Of a stretch of DNA of 64,000 nt, positions 46,942 through 57,169 are shown piece after piece (the first letter of the stretch is position 1; every line of letters begins with the position of its first letter). The stretch lies in contig JAGXHI010000051.1 in assembly GCA_024636295.1 (NCBI GenBank), forward strand, positions 1 to 64,000, in the 5' to 3' direction. This stretch comes from Desulfuromonadales bacterium (GTDB lineage: Bacteria; Desulfobacterota; Desulfuromonadia; Desulfuromonadales; JAGXHI01). Below the pieces are notes generated by a model. The model made no database searches. It saw nothing but the letters and a program-made list of their open reading frames with translations, and was not told where the DNA came from. The translations under genes were made by a program, and so were the position numbers.

Positions 46942-47183
46942 AGAAACAATATAATATAACTTCGTTTTAAAAGTCAACAAAAAATATATAAATTTTATTC
47001 GACAATAATAAAAAATATACGAATGATTAAAGAAACGTCATATTAACAGTTGCTTGGAGTGTCTTCTTTTGGTTGACAGGATATTAATCATGTTTCTTTC
47101 CCGTTCAGACGCCTGTCCTTCGGAGGAGCAATTATTCCCGGGACGGGAAATTCCCTGGGGTGTGAAGAATCCCTGCTTTTCCC

Positions 47184-47212
47184 TTGACAACATCAGGACC
47201 ATGTTATATATA
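47184..47212 (+). promoter_or_regulatory. Promoter of the tRNA-Met gene
   Basis: TTGACA (47184-47189), a 17-base spacer, then TATATA (47207-47212). It starts transcription about 50 bases before the tRNA. Confidence 0.7.
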
Positions 47213-47268
47213 AAGTCTCCGTTTTCCGATCCTGAAATTTTGCCGATTTCTTGCCGGAAAAATGTTTA

Positions 47269-47345
47269 GGCGGTGTAGCTCAGTTGGTTAGAGCATGCGG
47301 CTCATATCCGCAGTGTCCGGAGTTCGAATCTCTGCACCGCCACCA
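47269..47345 (+). tRNA. tRNA-Met (CAT), elongator type
   Basis: A 77-nt cloverleaf with encoded CCA: acceptor GGCGGTG pairs with CACCGCC (fully paired at 1-72), the anticodon loop has CTCATAT, and the T-loop is TTCGAAT. It lacks the initiator's mismatch and three G:C pairs. A CAT anticodon modified to lysidine would make it tRNA-Ile2, but the body matches elongator Met better. TilS, which makes lysidine, is encoded immediately downstream. Confidence 0.88.
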
Positions 47346-47352
47346 CTTGATC

Positions 47353-47391
47353 CGAAGCCCTCGCCGAAATCCGGAGAGGGCTTCGTTTTTT
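47353..47391 (+). terminator. Intrinsic terminator after tRNA-Met
   Basis: CGAAGCCCTC (47353-47362) pairs with GAGGGCTTCG (47376-47385), followed by TTTTTTC. Confidence 0.88.
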
Positions 47392-47411
47392 CTCTTTCTT
47401 CGGTGAATGCC

Positions 47412-48800
47412 ATGCAAAAGGCCTTCAACCGCGTCCTCTCCGTAAATCGTCTGGTCCTTCCAGGGGATCGGATTCTGGTCGGACTTTCGGGCGGCGGGGA
47501 CTCAATGGCCCTTCTCCTGCTGTTCCGTGAATTCTCCCGCCATTTCCCCTGCACCCTTCTCGCCGCCCATCTGGATCATGGTATTCGCCCGGAGAGCGCG
47601 TCCGATGCTGAATTTGTTCGCAGCGTCTGTGCGGATCTGGAAATAAAGCTTTTTATTCATCGTACGGATGTTCCCGCTCTGGCCACCCGGGATGGTAAGA
47701 ATCTCGAGGAGACCGCCCGCGAGGTCCGGAGGCAGTTCCTTCGAGAGACTGCTCGTGTTCGTGAGTGCCGCCGCATTGCTCTGGGACACCATCGGGACGA
47801 TCAGGCTGAAACTTTTCTGCATCGGCTCATGCGGGGAACGGGAATTTCAGGTCTGGTCGCAATGCGGATGGAGAGCGACCCTTTCATTCGCCCCCTTCTC
47901 CATTTTTCCAGAGATCGGATTGCCGAATGGCTTGTCGAAAATCATGTTTCCTTCATAGATGATCCGAGCAACCGGGATTCACGTTTCACACGCAACCGGA
48001 TCCGCCACGAACTTCTGCCCCTGATGGAGACCTTCAACCCGCGAATCAGGGAACATCTGTCCGGACTGTGTGACCGATTTGCTCGGGAGGAGGAGTTCTG
48101 GGAAGAAGAAAGCGGCCGGGTGCTTCAGGAAACGGCGGAATGGGCCAACGGGGAGCTGCGGCTCGATCGTGAAAGGCTCCTTTGTCTTCATCCCGCGTTG
48201 CGAATACGGGTGTTGCGGCGGGCGTTGCGGGAGGTCAGGGGATCATTGCGGGGAATTGCCGCCCGACACCTTGAATCCATGGAGAATCTTCTGGACAGGG
48301 ACAAGCCCCAGGCGGATATTGATCTTCCCGGCGCATGGGCTGGACGACGGTACGAAAGAATTCTTCTGCGACAGGCGGCGCCTGTACCTGCTGAGCCGTT
48401 TGTAATCGAAATCAAAGGACCGGGGGAATTCCCGCTGCCGGATGGCCGTCGATTGATCGTCGAACGGGATGAAAATCCTTGTGGAGAGGGGCGGAAGGTG
48501 GTGGAATTTTCAGCGGGAAAAATCGTTTTTCCCCTGACTGTGCGTTCTTTTCGGCCAGGAGACCGTTTCCGTCCCTCCGGGATGAGCGGTACGCGAAAAC
48601 TGAAGGATTTCTTGATCGATCAAAAAATTAACCGTGAAACCCGCCGGAGTCTGGCGCTGGTGATCGGGGATGAAATCCTCTGGGTGGCCGGCGTCCGACG
48701 TTGTCAGGGGATGCGCCCCGAAGGAGGGGCTGTCCTGAGATTCATCCTTCGCGAGGATATAAGCGACAATCAGCTTGTGAATTCGCGGGGTTTATGTTAG
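47412..48800 (+). CDS. tilS: tRNA(Ile)-lysidine synthase
   Basis: 462 residues from ATG 47412. The PP-loop ATPase motif SGGGDS is at residues 26-31, and LAAHLDHGIRPESASD with the downstream HHRDDQAET motif confirms TilS. C-terminal lysidine-synthase domains follow (FRPGDRFRPSGMSGTRKLKDFLID). It changes the CAT anticodon of tRNA-Ile2 to read AUA. An upstream in-frame GTG at 47403 is possible. It follows the tRNA-Met terminator. Confidence 0.92.
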   Translation: MQKAFNRVLSVNRLVLPGDRILVGLSGGGDSMALLLLFREFSRHFPCTLLAAHLDHGIRPESASDAEFVRSVCADLEIKLFIHRTDVPALATRDGKNLEETAREVRRQFLRETARVRECRRIALGHHRDDQAETFLHRLMRGTGISGLVAMRMESDPFIRPLLHFSRDRIAEWLVENHVSFIDDPSNRDSRFTRNRIRHELLPLMETFNPRIREHLSGLCDRFAREEEFWEEESGRVLQETAEWANGELRLDRERLLCLHPALRIRVLRRALREVRGSLRGIAARHLESMENLLDRDKPQADIDLPGAWAGRRYERILLRQAAPVPAEPFVIEIKGPGEFPLPDGRRLIVERDENPCGEGRKVVEFSAGKIVFPLTVRSFRPGDRFRPSGMSGTRKLKDFLIDQKINRETRRSLALVIGDEILWVAGVRRCQGMRPEGGAVLRFILREDISDNQLVNSRGLC

Positions 48801-48873
48801 ATTTCTTTGATTCCGGCGCTAGTACGCTACAAGAATGTCCGCAGCCGGGGAAATTTCAAGGAGTAGAAATAAA

Positions 48874-50751
48874 GTGAATCAATTTTATAAAAATCTCGCA
48901 CTCTGGCTCGTGATCTCTCTGGTGATGATTCTGTTGTTCAATATGATGACGCAGAAGGATCGCGAGCAGAATCCCATATCCTATTCCACCTTCCTTTCTG
49001 CTCTCGAAGAAGGCAAGATCGAAGAGGTCACCATTCAGGGTTCCTCCATCGAGGGCACATACAAGGACGGCGCCACATTTAAAAGTTTCTCTCCCGATGA
49101 TCCGAGTTTAATACCGGATTTGCGGGAAGAAGGGGTGATCATCAAGGCGAAGCCGCAGGAGGACCGCAGCTTCTGGTTCACGATGCTCGTATCCTGGGGC
49201 CCCATTCTGCTGCTGATCGGTGTCTGGATCTTTTTCATGCGCCAGATGCAGTCCGGCGGCGGAAAGGCCATGAGTTTCGGAAAGAGCAAGGCCAAACTGC
49301 TCTCCGAGACGCAGGCGCAGGTCACCTTCAACGACGTGGCCGGCATCGACGAGGCGAAGGACGAGCTTGAGGAGATCGTTTCCTACCTGAAAGATCCCAA
49401 GAAATTCTCCCGCCTCGGAGGCCGCATTCCCAAAGGAGTCCTGCTTGTCGGCTCCCCAGGAACCGGCAAGACCCTTCTTGCTCGGGCTATTGCGGGAGAA
49501 GCCGGAGTGCCCTTCTTTTCCATTTCCGGATCCGATTTTGTGGAAATGTTCGTTGGCGTCGGTGCCAGTCGGGTTCGCGATCTCTTCGTTCAGGGGAAAA
49601 AGAACGCCCCCTGCATCATCTTTATCGATGAAATCGACGCAGTGGGACGTCATCGCGGCGCGGGTCTCGGCGGGGGACATGATGAAAGGGAGCAGACCCT
49701 GAACCAGCTTCTGGTGGAGATGGACGGGTTCGAATCCAACGAGGGAGTGATCCTGATCGCCGCCACAAACAGACCTGACGTTCTCGATCCCGCGTTGCTG
49801 AGGCCGGGACGCTTCGACCGACAGGTTGTCGTTCCTCGCCCCGATGTGAAGGGCAGGGCCAAGATTCTTTCCGTTCACGCCCGCAAGGTTCCCCTGGGAA
49901 ACGATGTCAATCTGGATACGGTGGCCAAGGGAACACCCGGTTTCTCCGGAGCCGACCTGGCAAACCTGGTAAATGAGGCGGCTCTTCTGGCCGCGCGAGC
50001 CGGGAAGGATCAGGTGGACATGGAGGAAATGGAGACGGCCAAGGATAAGGTGATGATGGGTGCTGAGCGCCGCTCCATGGTCATTACCGAGCGGGAAAAG
50101 AAAGTGACGGCCTATCACGAGGCGGGACACGCTCTGGTAGCCCTGCTGACCCCGTCGGCGGATCCCGTTCACAAGGTTTCCATCATCCCCCGGGGGCGTG
50201 CCCTGGGCGTCACCATGTATCTGCCGGAAGAGGAAAAATACAACGAGACGCGGGAGGGGCTGGAAACCATCATCTGTACTCTGCTTGGCGGCCGGATCGC
50301 CGAGGAGATCATCTTATCCTCGATCACCAGCGGCGCCAGCAACGACCTCGAACGGGCAACAGCCATCGCGCGGAAGATGGTCTGCGAATGGGGCATGAGT
50401 GAAAAACTGGGGCCGTTGACCTTCGGCGAGAAGGAAGGGGGAGAGATCTTCCTGGGCCGTGATATGGGTCATATGAAAAATTACAGTGAGGCGACGGCTG
50501 TTGTTATCGATGGCGAAATCCGGCGTATCATCCAGGAAAACTACAACATCACCAAGGAACTCCTCGAGAAGAACAAGGAGGCCCTGACTATCACGGCCGA
50601 GGCTCTGCTGGAAAGGGAGACCCTGGATGGGAAGGAAATCCGTAGGCTGATTTTCGGGGAGAAACAGCCCGAGCAATCGGATCTCCCGGGCGAAACAATG
50701 GCGCCTTCCGAAGGTCCCTGCGTGGAAGACGCGGTTCGACCCGGCGAATAG
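48874..50751 (+). CDS. ftsH: ATP-dependent zinc metalloprotease FtsH
   Basis: 625 residues from GTG 48874 (AAGGAG 10 bases upstream; ATG 48835 is in frame but poorly preceded). Two N-terminal membrane helices (residues about 7-25 and 107-130) flank a periplasmic domain. The AAA domain has Walker A GSPGTGKT at 193-200, IIFIDEIDA, and [17 protein letters not shown]. The protease has HEAGH near residue 415. It degrades membrane and short-lived cytosolic proteins. It abuts folP. Confidence 0.95.
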   Translation: MNQFYKNLALWLVISLVMILLFNMMTQKDREQNPISYSTFLSALEEGKIEEVTIQGSSIEGTYKDGATFKSFSPDDPSLIPDLREEGVIIKAKPQEDRSFWFTMLVSWGPILLLIGVWIFFMRQMQSGGGKAMSFGKSKAKLLSETQAQVTFNDVAGIDEAKDELEEIVSYLKDPKKFSRLGGRIPKGVLLVGSPGTGKTLLARAIAGEAGVPFFSISGSDFVEMFVGVGASRVRDLFVQGKKNAPCIIFIDEIDAVGRHRGAGLGGGHDEREQTLNQLLVEMDGFESNEGVILIAATNRPDVLDPALLRPGRFDRQVVVPRPDVKGRAKILSVHARKVPLGNDVNLDTVAKGTPGFSGADLANLVNEAALLAARAGKDQVDMEEMETAKDKVMMGAERRSMVITEREKKVTAYHEAGHALVALLTPSADPVHKVSIIPRGRALGVTMYLPEEEKYNETREGLETIICTLLGGRIAEEIILSSITSGASNDLERATAIARKMVCEWGMSEKLGPLTFGEKEGGEIFLGRDMGHMKNYSEATAVVIDGEIRRIIQENYNITKELLEKNKEALTITAEALLERETLDGKEIRRLIFGEKQPEQSDLPGETMAPSEGPCVEDAVRPGE

Positions 50752-51618
50752 ATGTCTGCTTATCCACTCCTGCTCTCAGGCAGGACCTGCCGCCTGGCCC
50801 TCGATCGTCCCCTGATAATGGGAATCCTCAATGTCACTCCGGATTCCTTCTCCGACGGCGGACGGCATATGACCATCGATAAGGCGCTTGCACACGGGGC
50901 GACCCTGGCAGAAGAGGGCGCCGATATCATCGACGTCGGTGGGGAGAGCACCCGTCCGGGTGCGGCGGGAGTATCCCTTCAGGAAGAAATGGATCGGGTC
51001 CTTCCCGTCATCGAGGCGCTGGCAGGGGAGATCGGAGTACCCTTGTCGGTGGATACGACCAAGAGTTCTCTCGCCCGCGAGGCGCTGAGAGTCGGCACGG
51101 AGTTCATCAACGATATAAGCGGCCTTAATTTCGATCCGCAAATGGCCGGTGTTGCCGCCGAAGGCGGAGCCGGCCTTTTTCTGATGCACACCAGCGGCCG
51201 TCCCGATTCCATGCAGAGAAATACCGAGTACGAGGATCTGATCGGGGATATTCTCGAATACCTGGGACAAAGCATCCGGCGTGCAGTGAACGCCGGAGTG
51301 GACAAGGAAAAAATTGCCGTTGACCCGGGGATCGGATTCGGCAAGACGGCCATAGGCAACCTGGAGATCCTGCGCCGAATCGCGGAACTTCAGGTTCTGG
51401 GGCGTCCGATTCTTCTAGGGACGTCCCGGAAAAAATTCATCGGAAAAATTCTGGACCAGCCGGATGCGGAGAAGCGCCTGGCCGGGACCCTCTCCACCGT
51501 TGCGTTGGGGGTGGCGATGGGCGCCCACATTTTTCGGGTTCATGATGTGCGGCCCGCCAGGGAGGCGGCCTTGGTCGCCTGGGCGATCCAAAATGGAGAA
51601 ATCCCTCTCCGGACCTGA
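50752..51618 (+). CDS. folP: Dihydropteroate synthase
   Basis: 288 residues; ATG immediately follows the ftsH stop. It joins p-aminobenzoate to the pterin pyrophosphate, the sulfonamide target. PLIMGILNVTPDSFSDGG and GADIIDVGGESTRPGA are the family signatures, and the terminal VHDVRPAREA is typical. ftsH-folP adjacency is common in bacteria. Confidence 0.95.
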   Translation: MSAYPLLLSGRTCRLALDRPLIMGILNVTPDSFSDGGRHMTIDKALAHGATLAEEGADIIDVGGESTRPGAAGVSLQEEMDRVLPVIEALAGEIGVPLSVDTTKSSLAREALRVGTEFINDISGLNFDPQMAGVAAEGGAGLFLMHTSGRPDSMQRNTEYEDLIGDILEYLGQSIRRAVNAGVDKEKIAVDPGIGFGKTAIGNLEILRRIAELQVLGRPILLGTSRKKFIGKILDQPDAEKRLAGTLSTVALGVAMGAHIFRVHDVRPAREAALVAWAIQNGEIPLRT

Positions 51619-51653
51619 TTTCCTTTTCACAACAAAGCTGGTGGTAGAGCGGA

Positions 51654-52430
51654 ATGCTGGACATTTTCAAAAATTTCCGATGGCTGCTGGATCTGCTCGA
51701 CATCGGCCTTGTGGCGTTCATCATCTATCGCATTATCCTCCTGATCAAGGGGACCCGTGCTGTTCAGATGCTGTTGGGCCTTGTGGTGATTCTGATCGTC
51801 TACATGGGCTCGCAGGTCGGGGGACTCTACACCCTCCACTGGATTCTCGACAATTTTCTCTCATCCATCATTCTGGTAATCATCGTTCTTTTTCAGAACG
51901 ACATTCGCCGAGCTCTCATCCACGTAGGGAGAAATCCCTTCTTCGCCGACCTTTCGTATCGTGAGGAGACCGAAGTCATGGATGAGCTGGTCAAGGCCTG
52001 TGTCAATCTCGCAAACCGGAAAATCGGGGCGCTGATCGTCATCGAGAGAGAAACCGGAATCAAAGATTTTCTCGAAGTCGGGGTGGAGCTCGATGCCAAA
52101 GTTTCCAGCGATCTGATCACTTCCATCTTTCTTCCGTACTCCCCCATGCATGACGGCGCTGTAGTCATACAGCAGGGCAGACTCAAGCGGGCCGGATGCT
52201 TTCTGCCCCTGACCCAGAGCCCGGATGTCAGCAAAGCGCTGGGAACCCGTCATCGCGCCGCAATGGGGCTTACCGAACTGGTGGATGCAGTGGCCATCGT
52301 GGTATCCGAGGAGACGGCTCGTATTTCGGTGGTGGTGGGCGGCCGCATAACCCGCGACCTCGACTCCACGGCTTTGCGGAGGGTTCTGAAGAGGCTCCTT
52401 GAACCGCGCACTCCCAAGAAGAAAAAATAA
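51654..52430 (+). CDS. cdaA: Diadenylate cyclase CdaA
   Basis: 258 residues. Three hydrophobic N-terminal helices (about residues 14-80) anchor it in the membrane. The DAC domain has DGA at 167-169 (MHDGAVVIQ) and GTRHR at 197-201, the catalytic motifs that condense two ATP to cyclic di-AMP. It begins the cdaA-cdaR-glmM unit known from Firmicutes; here it is in a Gram-negative-type genome. The start ATG 51654 follows GGTAGAG. Confidence 0.93.
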   Translation: MLDIFKNFRWLLDLLDIGLVAFIIYRIILLIKGTRAVQMLLGLVVILIVYMGSQVGGLYTLHWILDNFLSSIILVIIVLFQNDIRRALIHVGRNPFFADLSYREETEVMDELVKACVNLANRKIGALIVIERETGIKDFLEVGVELDAKVSSDLITSIFLPYSPMHDGAVVIQQGRLKRAGCFLPLTQSPDVSKALGTRHRAAMGLTELVDAVAIVVSEETARISVVVGGRITRDLDSTALRRVLKRLLEPRTPKKKK

Positions 52431-52432
52431 AC

Positions 52433-53107
52433 ATGTTCCAGAAGATAACCGAAAACTGGATGCTCAAACTGGTATCGCTGGCTTTTGCCCTGATTCTCTG
52501 GTTTTTCGTCATGGGCGAACGGAGGCTGGAGGTCGGCTTCGCCGTTCCGCTGGAACTGAAGAACGTCCCAGCAGGCATGATTGTGGCCAACGAAGTCCCC
52601 AGTCTTGTGGACGTGAGGATCAGCGGCCCTCGAACCGTTTTGATGAATCTGAGGCCGAGCGATATCGGGATATCCGTGGATCTCAAAGATCTCCAGCCGG
52701 GACTCACGACCTTCAAGCGACTCGAGGAGAGACTCAATATACCCACGGCCCTTAAGGTCACCCGCCTGTCCCCGTCTTTCGTTGATGTCAAACTGGAGCG
52801 GATCAAAGAGAAGAAAGTTCCGATCCGGGTGCCCTTCACAGGGCAGCCGGCCGAGGGCTATCGGATTGTGGATGTACAGGCGAACCCTTCCCAGGTGACG
52901 ATCGAGGGAGCGGAAAGCCAACTAAAGGACGTCGCCGAGCTTAATACAGAACCGGTAGACGTGGAAGGGGTCCAGGAAAGCTTTACCCTGATGGTTCCCA
53001 TCAATTATCAGGGCAGGTATACAGACCTGAAAGACCACAAGACCACTGAAGTGCAGGTGAAGATCCAACCGATTCCCCAGGCGGGAGGGCGGGGTGGAGG
53101 AAAATAG
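52433..53107 (+). CDS. cdaR: YbbR-domain regulator CdaR
   Basis: 224 residues: a single N-terminal membrane helix (MLKLVSLAFALILWFFVMG) followed by two YbbR-type beta repeats (VDVRISGPRTVLMNLRPSDI... and IVDVQANPSQVTIEGAESQL). CdaR binds CdaA and tunes its activity in Firmicutes; the same partner is next door here (2 bases apart). The C-terminus is Gly-rich. Confidence 0.88.
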   Translation: MFQKITENWMLKLVSLAFALILWFFVMGERRLEVGFAVPLELKNVPAGMIVANEVPSLVDVRISGPRTVLMNLRPSDIGISVDLKDLQPGLTTFKRLEERLNIPTALKVTRLSPSFVDVKLERIKEKKVPIRVPFTGQPAEGYRIVDVQANPSQVTIEGAESQLKDVAELNTEPVDVEGVQESFTLMVPINYQGRYTDLKDHKTTEVQVKIQPIPQAGGRGGGK

Positions 53108-53116
53108 AGGAGAAAA

Positions 53117-54484
53117 ATGGACAAGCAACTTTTTGGTACGGACGGCGTTCGGGGTGTAGCCAACATCCATCCCATGACCACTGAAATGGCCATGCAGCTG
53201 GGAAGGGCCGCGGCCTACATATTCAAAAACGGAAAACGTCGCCATCGCATCGTGATAGGAAAAGATACCCGTCTCTCCGGGTATATGATCGAGAACGCCC
53301 TGGCGGCGGGCATCTGTTCCATGGGGGTGGATGTCCTGCTGGTCGGGCCTCTGCCCACTCCCGGGATCGCCTTCATCACCTCCTCTATGAGAGCGGACGC
53401 TGGAGTGGTGATTTCCGCCTCGCACAACCCGTACCAGGACAATGGAATCAAGTTTTTTTCCCAGTACGGTTTCAAACTCCCGGATGAGACAGAGCTGAAA
53501 ATCGAGGAGCTGATTTTTTCCGGTAAGATCGATTCCCTCCGTCCCATCGCCTCCGAGGTGGGAAAAGCTTTCCGGATCGATGACGCAAGGGGTCGTTACA
53601 TTGTCTTTCTGAAAAATTCATTCCCGAGGGATCTGGATCTGAAGGGATTGAAGATCGTTCTGGACTGCGCAAACGGAGCCGCATACAAAGTGGCTCCATC
53701 GGTTCTGGAAGAATTGGGCGCCGAAGTGATTCCACTCGGAATTTCTCCCAACGGAACCAATATCAATGACAGGTGCGGTTCCCTTCATCCTGAAATCATC
53801 TCCGATGCGGTCAAGGAACGCCGCGCGGATCTTGGAATAGCTCTCGACGGCGATGCCGACAGGGTCATTTTCGTCGACGAGTTCGGAAATCTCGTGGACG
53901 GAGATCACATCATGGCGATCTGTGCCACGCACATGCTGAAGAGAGAAAAACTCGCCAAGAAAACCCTGGTCGCCACGGTCATGAGCAACATGGGGCTTGA
54001 TATTGCGCTGCGGAATGCAGGCGGGCGAGTGGTCAAAACCGCCGTGGGGGACCGTTACGTGGCGGAGGAAATGCTGCGCCATGGTTATAACCTCGGTGGC
54101 GAGCAGTCGGGACACATGATTTTCATGGATCACAACACTACGGGAGACGGCATCATTTCGGCGCTTCAGGTCCTCGCGATTATCCAGCGCGCACAGAAAC
54201 CTCTGGCCGAACTCGCCGGGACCATGATCGCCCTGCCACAAGTGCTGCTCAATGTGCGGGTTCGTGAAAGGAAGGACATCCTTTCTGTTTCCGGGATTCG
54301 CAAGGTTATCGAATCGGTGGAAAAGCAGCTTGGGGACACTGGCCGGGTCCTGATCCGGTATTCCGGAACGGAACCGCTGCTCCGGATCATGCTTGAAGGC
54401 CAGGACAAGGTGCAGATAACCGCGATGTCCCAGGAGATTGCATCCGTGGTGGAAAAACACCTGGGAGTCGACAGGGAGGGATAG
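53117..54484 (+). CDS. glmM: Phosphoglucosamine mutase
   Basis: 455 residues converting glucosamine-6-phosphate to glucosamine-1-phosphate for UDP-GlcNAc. The phosphoserine is Ser102 in [17 protein letters not shown]; the metal site is DGDADRV; and the phosphate-binding end has [12 protein letters not shown]. In Firmicutes GlmM binds CdaA and limits c-di-AMP synthesis. It lies 9 bases after cdaR. Confidence 0.95.
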   Translation: MDKQLFGTDGVRGVANIHPMTTEMAMQLGRAAAYIFKNGKRRHRIVIGKDTRLSGYMIENALAAGICSMGVDVLLVGPLPTPGIAFITSSMRADAGVVISASHNPYQDNGIKFFSQYGFKLPDETELKIEELIFSGKIDSLRPIASEVGKAFRIDDARGRYIVFLKNSFPRDLDLKGLKIVLDCANGAAYKVAPSVLEELGAEVIPLGISPNGTNINDRCGSLHPEIISDAVKERRADLGIALDGDADRVIFVDEFGNLVDGDHIMAICATHMLKREKLAKKTLVATVMSNMGLDIALRNAGGRVVKTAVGDRYVAEEMLRHGYNLGGEQSGHMIFMDHNTTGDGIISALQVLAIIQRAQKPLAELAGTMIALPQVLLNVRVRERKDILSVSGIRKVIESVEKQLGDTGRVLIRYSGTEPLLRIMLEGQDKVQITAMSQEIASVVEKHLGVDREG

Positions 54485-54485
54485 T

Positions 54486-55202
54486 TTGGTTAAGCTCGGA
54501 GTAAATGTGGATCACGTCGCCACCGTGCGGCAGGCGAGGGGAACTGTGGAGCCGGACCCCGTGACCGCGGCGGCTCTTGCAGAACTTGCCGGGGCCGACA
54601 GTATCGTGGTGCATCTGCGGGAGGACCGCCGTCATATCCAGGAGCGGGACGTTGAAGTGCTTCGTCGAACCATCAAGTCTCGACTCAATCTGGAAATGGC
54701 CGCCACGGACGAAATGGTGGGGATCGCCCTTCGGATTCTTCCCGACAGCGTGACGCTGGTGCCCGAGAAGCGCCAGGAACTCACAACCGAAGGGGGGCTC
54801 GACGTGCAGTTGCACCGGCGCCATCTTACACAGCAGATAGGACTTTTGCGACAGGGGGGGGTCAGGGTAAGTTTATTCGTCGATCCCGAAGTAGATCAGA
54901 TCAAGGCTTCTCACCGTACCGGTGCGGAATCCATAGAGATTCATACAGGGGCCTATTGCGATGCGGCCAATTCAGAAGTCCGGGCGTCAGAGCTGGCGAA
55001 GATAGAACACGCCATCCGGGTCGGTCACAAGTTGAACTTATCCGTCAATGCCGGACATGGCCTGAATTACTGGAACATACAGGATGTCGTGGCCCTTGGC
55101 GGAATTGAAGAATTCAATATCGGTCACAGCATCATCTCCCGGGCCATTCTGGTCGGTATGGAGCGGGCGGTCCGGGAAATGGCGACCCTGGTGCGGGGGT
55201 GA
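54486..55202 (+). CDS. pdxJ: Pyridoxine 5'-phosphate synthase
   Basis: 238 residues, beginning at TTG 54486 just after glmM, with GGGAGGG 6 bases before it. It joins deoxyxylulose-5-phosphate and aminoacetone phosphate to form pyridoxine phosphate. [20 protein letters not shown] and [14 protein letters not shown] are definitive; GTGAE-like and [10 protein letters not shown] loops complete it. It marks the DXP-dependent vitamin B6 route. Confidence 0.95.
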   Translation: MVKLGVNVDHVATVRQARGTVEPDPVTAAALAELAGADSIVVHLREDRRHIQERDVEVLRRTIKSRLNLEMAATDEMVGIALRILPDSVTLVPEKRQELTTEGGLDVQLHRRHLTQQIGLLRQGGVRVSLFVDPEVDQIKASHRTGAESIEIHTGAYCDAANSEVRASELAKIEHAIRVGHKLNLSVNAGHGLNYWNIQDVVALGGIEEFNIGHSIISRAILVGMERAVREMATLVRG

Positions 55203-55206
55203 TCCG

Positions 55207-55590
55207 ATGTCTGTGAGCGGACTGGGTACCGATGTAGTCCTCGCAGACCGGTTCCGGCGTTTTCTCAAAAATGAAAAAACCGCGATTCTCGATCGCCTTT
55301 TCACTCCGGGAGAAAAAGAATACGCTTTTGCGAAAAGGGACCCAGCCCCTCATCTGGCAGCTCGCTTCGCGGCCAAGGAGGCTTTTCTCAAATCGCTGGG
55401 GACGGGGCTTCGGGACGGTCTCTCCTGGCAGGACATCGAGGTGGTCCGCGATCTGTTGGGAAAACCCTCTTTGCATCTGACTGGCAAGGCCGCGGAAATC
55501 GTTCGGGAACGGAAGATCTCGGAAATTCATCTGTCCTACAGCCATGACGGCGATTATGCCATGGCGACGGTGATTCTGGAGGGCTCATGA
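55207..55590 (+). CDS. acpS: Holo-(acyl-carrier-protein) synthase
   Basis: 127 residues moving 4'-phosphopantetheine to the acyl carrier protein. GLGTDVVLADRFRRFL carries the metal-binding Asp, and RFAAKEAFLKSLGTG the Glu/Lys signature. pdxJ-acpS-nnrD order is common in bacteria. It overlaps nnrD by 4 bases. Confidence 0.94.
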   Translation: MSVSGLGTDVVLADRFRRFLKNEKTAILDRLFTPGEKEYAFAKRDPAPHLAARFAAKEAFLKSLGTGLRDGLSWQDIEVVRDLLGKPSLHLTGKAAEIVRERKISEIHLSYSHDGDYAMATVILEGS

Positions 55591-57155
55591 GGCTGCTGAC
55601 GGCCGAGGAAATGCGGGAGCTGGACCGGCGGACGATCGAAGAGGTGGGGATACCGGGAATCGTGCTGATGGAAAACGCCGGTCGGGGAACGGCGGACTTC
55701 CTGTTGCAACACTTCGCCCGACTGGCGCCGGGCCCTGCTCTGGTGCTGGCTGGAAAGGGCAATAACGGGGGGGACGGTTACGTCGTCGCCCGTCATCTGA
55801 TGAACCGAGGTTGGCGGGTGAGCACCATAGTGCTGGCCGAACGGGAGGCGATCCGGGGAGACGCCGGTTTGAATCTGGACATCCTGGAGCGCTCCGGAGG
55901 AGAAATCCATTTCGCGGCGGGCAAAGATGATCTGCTCAGCCTTCTGGAGCGGCAGGGGGACGCCCGGCTGGTTGTTGATGCACTCTTTGGCACGGGGCTG
56001 ACATCGGAGATCCGAGGCCATTACCGAACGGCCATCGACTGGGTGAACGCCTCCGGACTGGCGGTTCTCTCGGTGGACATTCCCTCCGGAATCGATGCTT
56101 CCTGCGGCAGGGTCCTGGGGTCGGCGGTGCGGGCGGATGCAACGGCGACCTTCGCTTTTGCCAAAATCGGTCATGCCATGTATCCCGGGGCCGAGATGAC
56201 CGGGGATCTGAAAATCGTTGATATCGGAATCCCCACCGTTTTATCGAATGGAATTTGCCTTGATCATCTCCTGGTGGAGGAGATGGAGGCCGTGCCTCTT
56301 TTCCCGCCCCGTCCGGCGACCGGACACAAGGGAACCTTCGGCCATCTTCTGGTTATCGCCGGGGGCGCCGGTAAAACCGGTGCAGCGGTCATGACCGCCG
56401 ATAGCGGAATCCGCGCAGGGGCAGGGCTGGTTACCGTGGGGGTTCCGGAATCGGTTCATTCCATTCTGGAAATAAAACTGACGGAAGCCATGACGGCCCC
56501 CCTTGGCGAGGTCGAAGGGGCGCTTGGCCTGCGAGCCCTGGACCGGATTCGGGCTCTCTGGGAGGGGAAGAACGCCCTCGCTGTCGGCCCCGGACTCGGG
56601 ACGGCTGAGGAAACTGTCGCCCTCGTGCGCCGGATGGTTCGCGAATGTCCTCTGCCCATGGTCCTGGACGCCGATGCGCTCAACGCCCTGGCCGGTCATG
56701 CGGAGGTTCTTCTCGAGAGGCGGGGGCCGCCTCTGGTCCTTACTCCACATCCTGGAGAAATGGCCCGTCTTGCCGGGACTTCCGTCCCGGAAATTCAGAA
56801 GGAACGTATCAAGGTGGCCGGAGATTTCGCACGCAGGTTCAAGGTCGTGCTAGTGCTGAAGGGCGCCCGCACCGTGACGGCTTTTCCGGATGGACGGATC
56901 CGGATCAACGGCAGCGGCAATTCCGGAATGGCAAGCGGAGGCATGGGAGATGTGCTCACCGGATTGATCGGAGGCCTTCTGGCCCAGGGGTGCGAGCCTG
57001 CAGATGCTGCCGTTCTCGGGGTTTTCCTGCATGGCCGGGCCGCCGACCGCATCCAGAATCGACTCGGCAATGCCGGGATGGCCGCAACCGATCTGCTCAA
57101 GGAGATCCCCGTGGCCAGAAAAGACCTCATTGAGAATTACCCCAAGACGAAATAG
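55587..57155 (+). CDS. nnrD: Bifunctional NAD(P)HX epimerase/dehydratase
   Basis: 522 residues repairing hydrated NADH and NADPH. Residues 1-215 are the YjeF N-terminal epimerase (ELDRRTIEEVGIPGIVLMENAG, GKGNNGGDGYVVARHL). Residues 230-520 are the ADP-dependent dehydratase domain (GHKGTFGHLLVIAGGAGKTGA, and NSGMASGGMGDVLTGLIGGL). Linked to acpS by a 4-base overlap, a frequent neighbourhood. Confidence 0.93.
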   Translation: MRLLTAEEMRELDRRTIEEVGIPGIVLMENAGRGTADFLLQHFARLAPGPALVLAGKGNNGGDGYVVARHLMNRGWRVSTIVLAEREAIRGDAGLNLDILERSGGEIHFAAGKDDLLSLLERQGDARLVVDALFGTGLTSEIRGHYRTAIDWVNASGLAVLSVDIPSGIDASCGRVLGSAVRADATATFAFAKIGHAMYPGAEMTGDLKIVDIGIPTVLSNGICLDHLLVEEMEAVPLFPPRPATGHKGTFGHLLVIAGGAGKTGAAVMTADSGIRAGAGLVTVGVPESVHSILEIKLTEAMTAPLGEVEGALGLRALDRIRALWEGKNALAVGPGLGTAEETVALVRRMVRECPLPMVLDADALNALAGHAEVLLERRGPPLVLTPHPGEMARLAGTSVPEIQKERIKVAGDFARRFKVVLVLKGARTVTAFPDGRIRINGSGNSGMASGGMGDVLTGLIGGLLAQGCEPADAAVLGVFLHGRAADRIQNRLGNAGMAATDLLKEIPVARKDLIENYPKTK

Positions 57156-57169
57156 GAGTTTGCCACCTC

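Larger units (their letters stand above)
46631..47268. other. Long noncoding region before tRNA-Met
   Basis: 638 bases with no convincing gene. It contains an inverted repeat (46786-46814), a candidate minus-strand small RNA (46851-46941), an AT-rich tract (46950-47045), and the tRNA promoter at the right end. The only open frame, 46719-46928, shows no homology I recognise. Confidence 0.6.
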
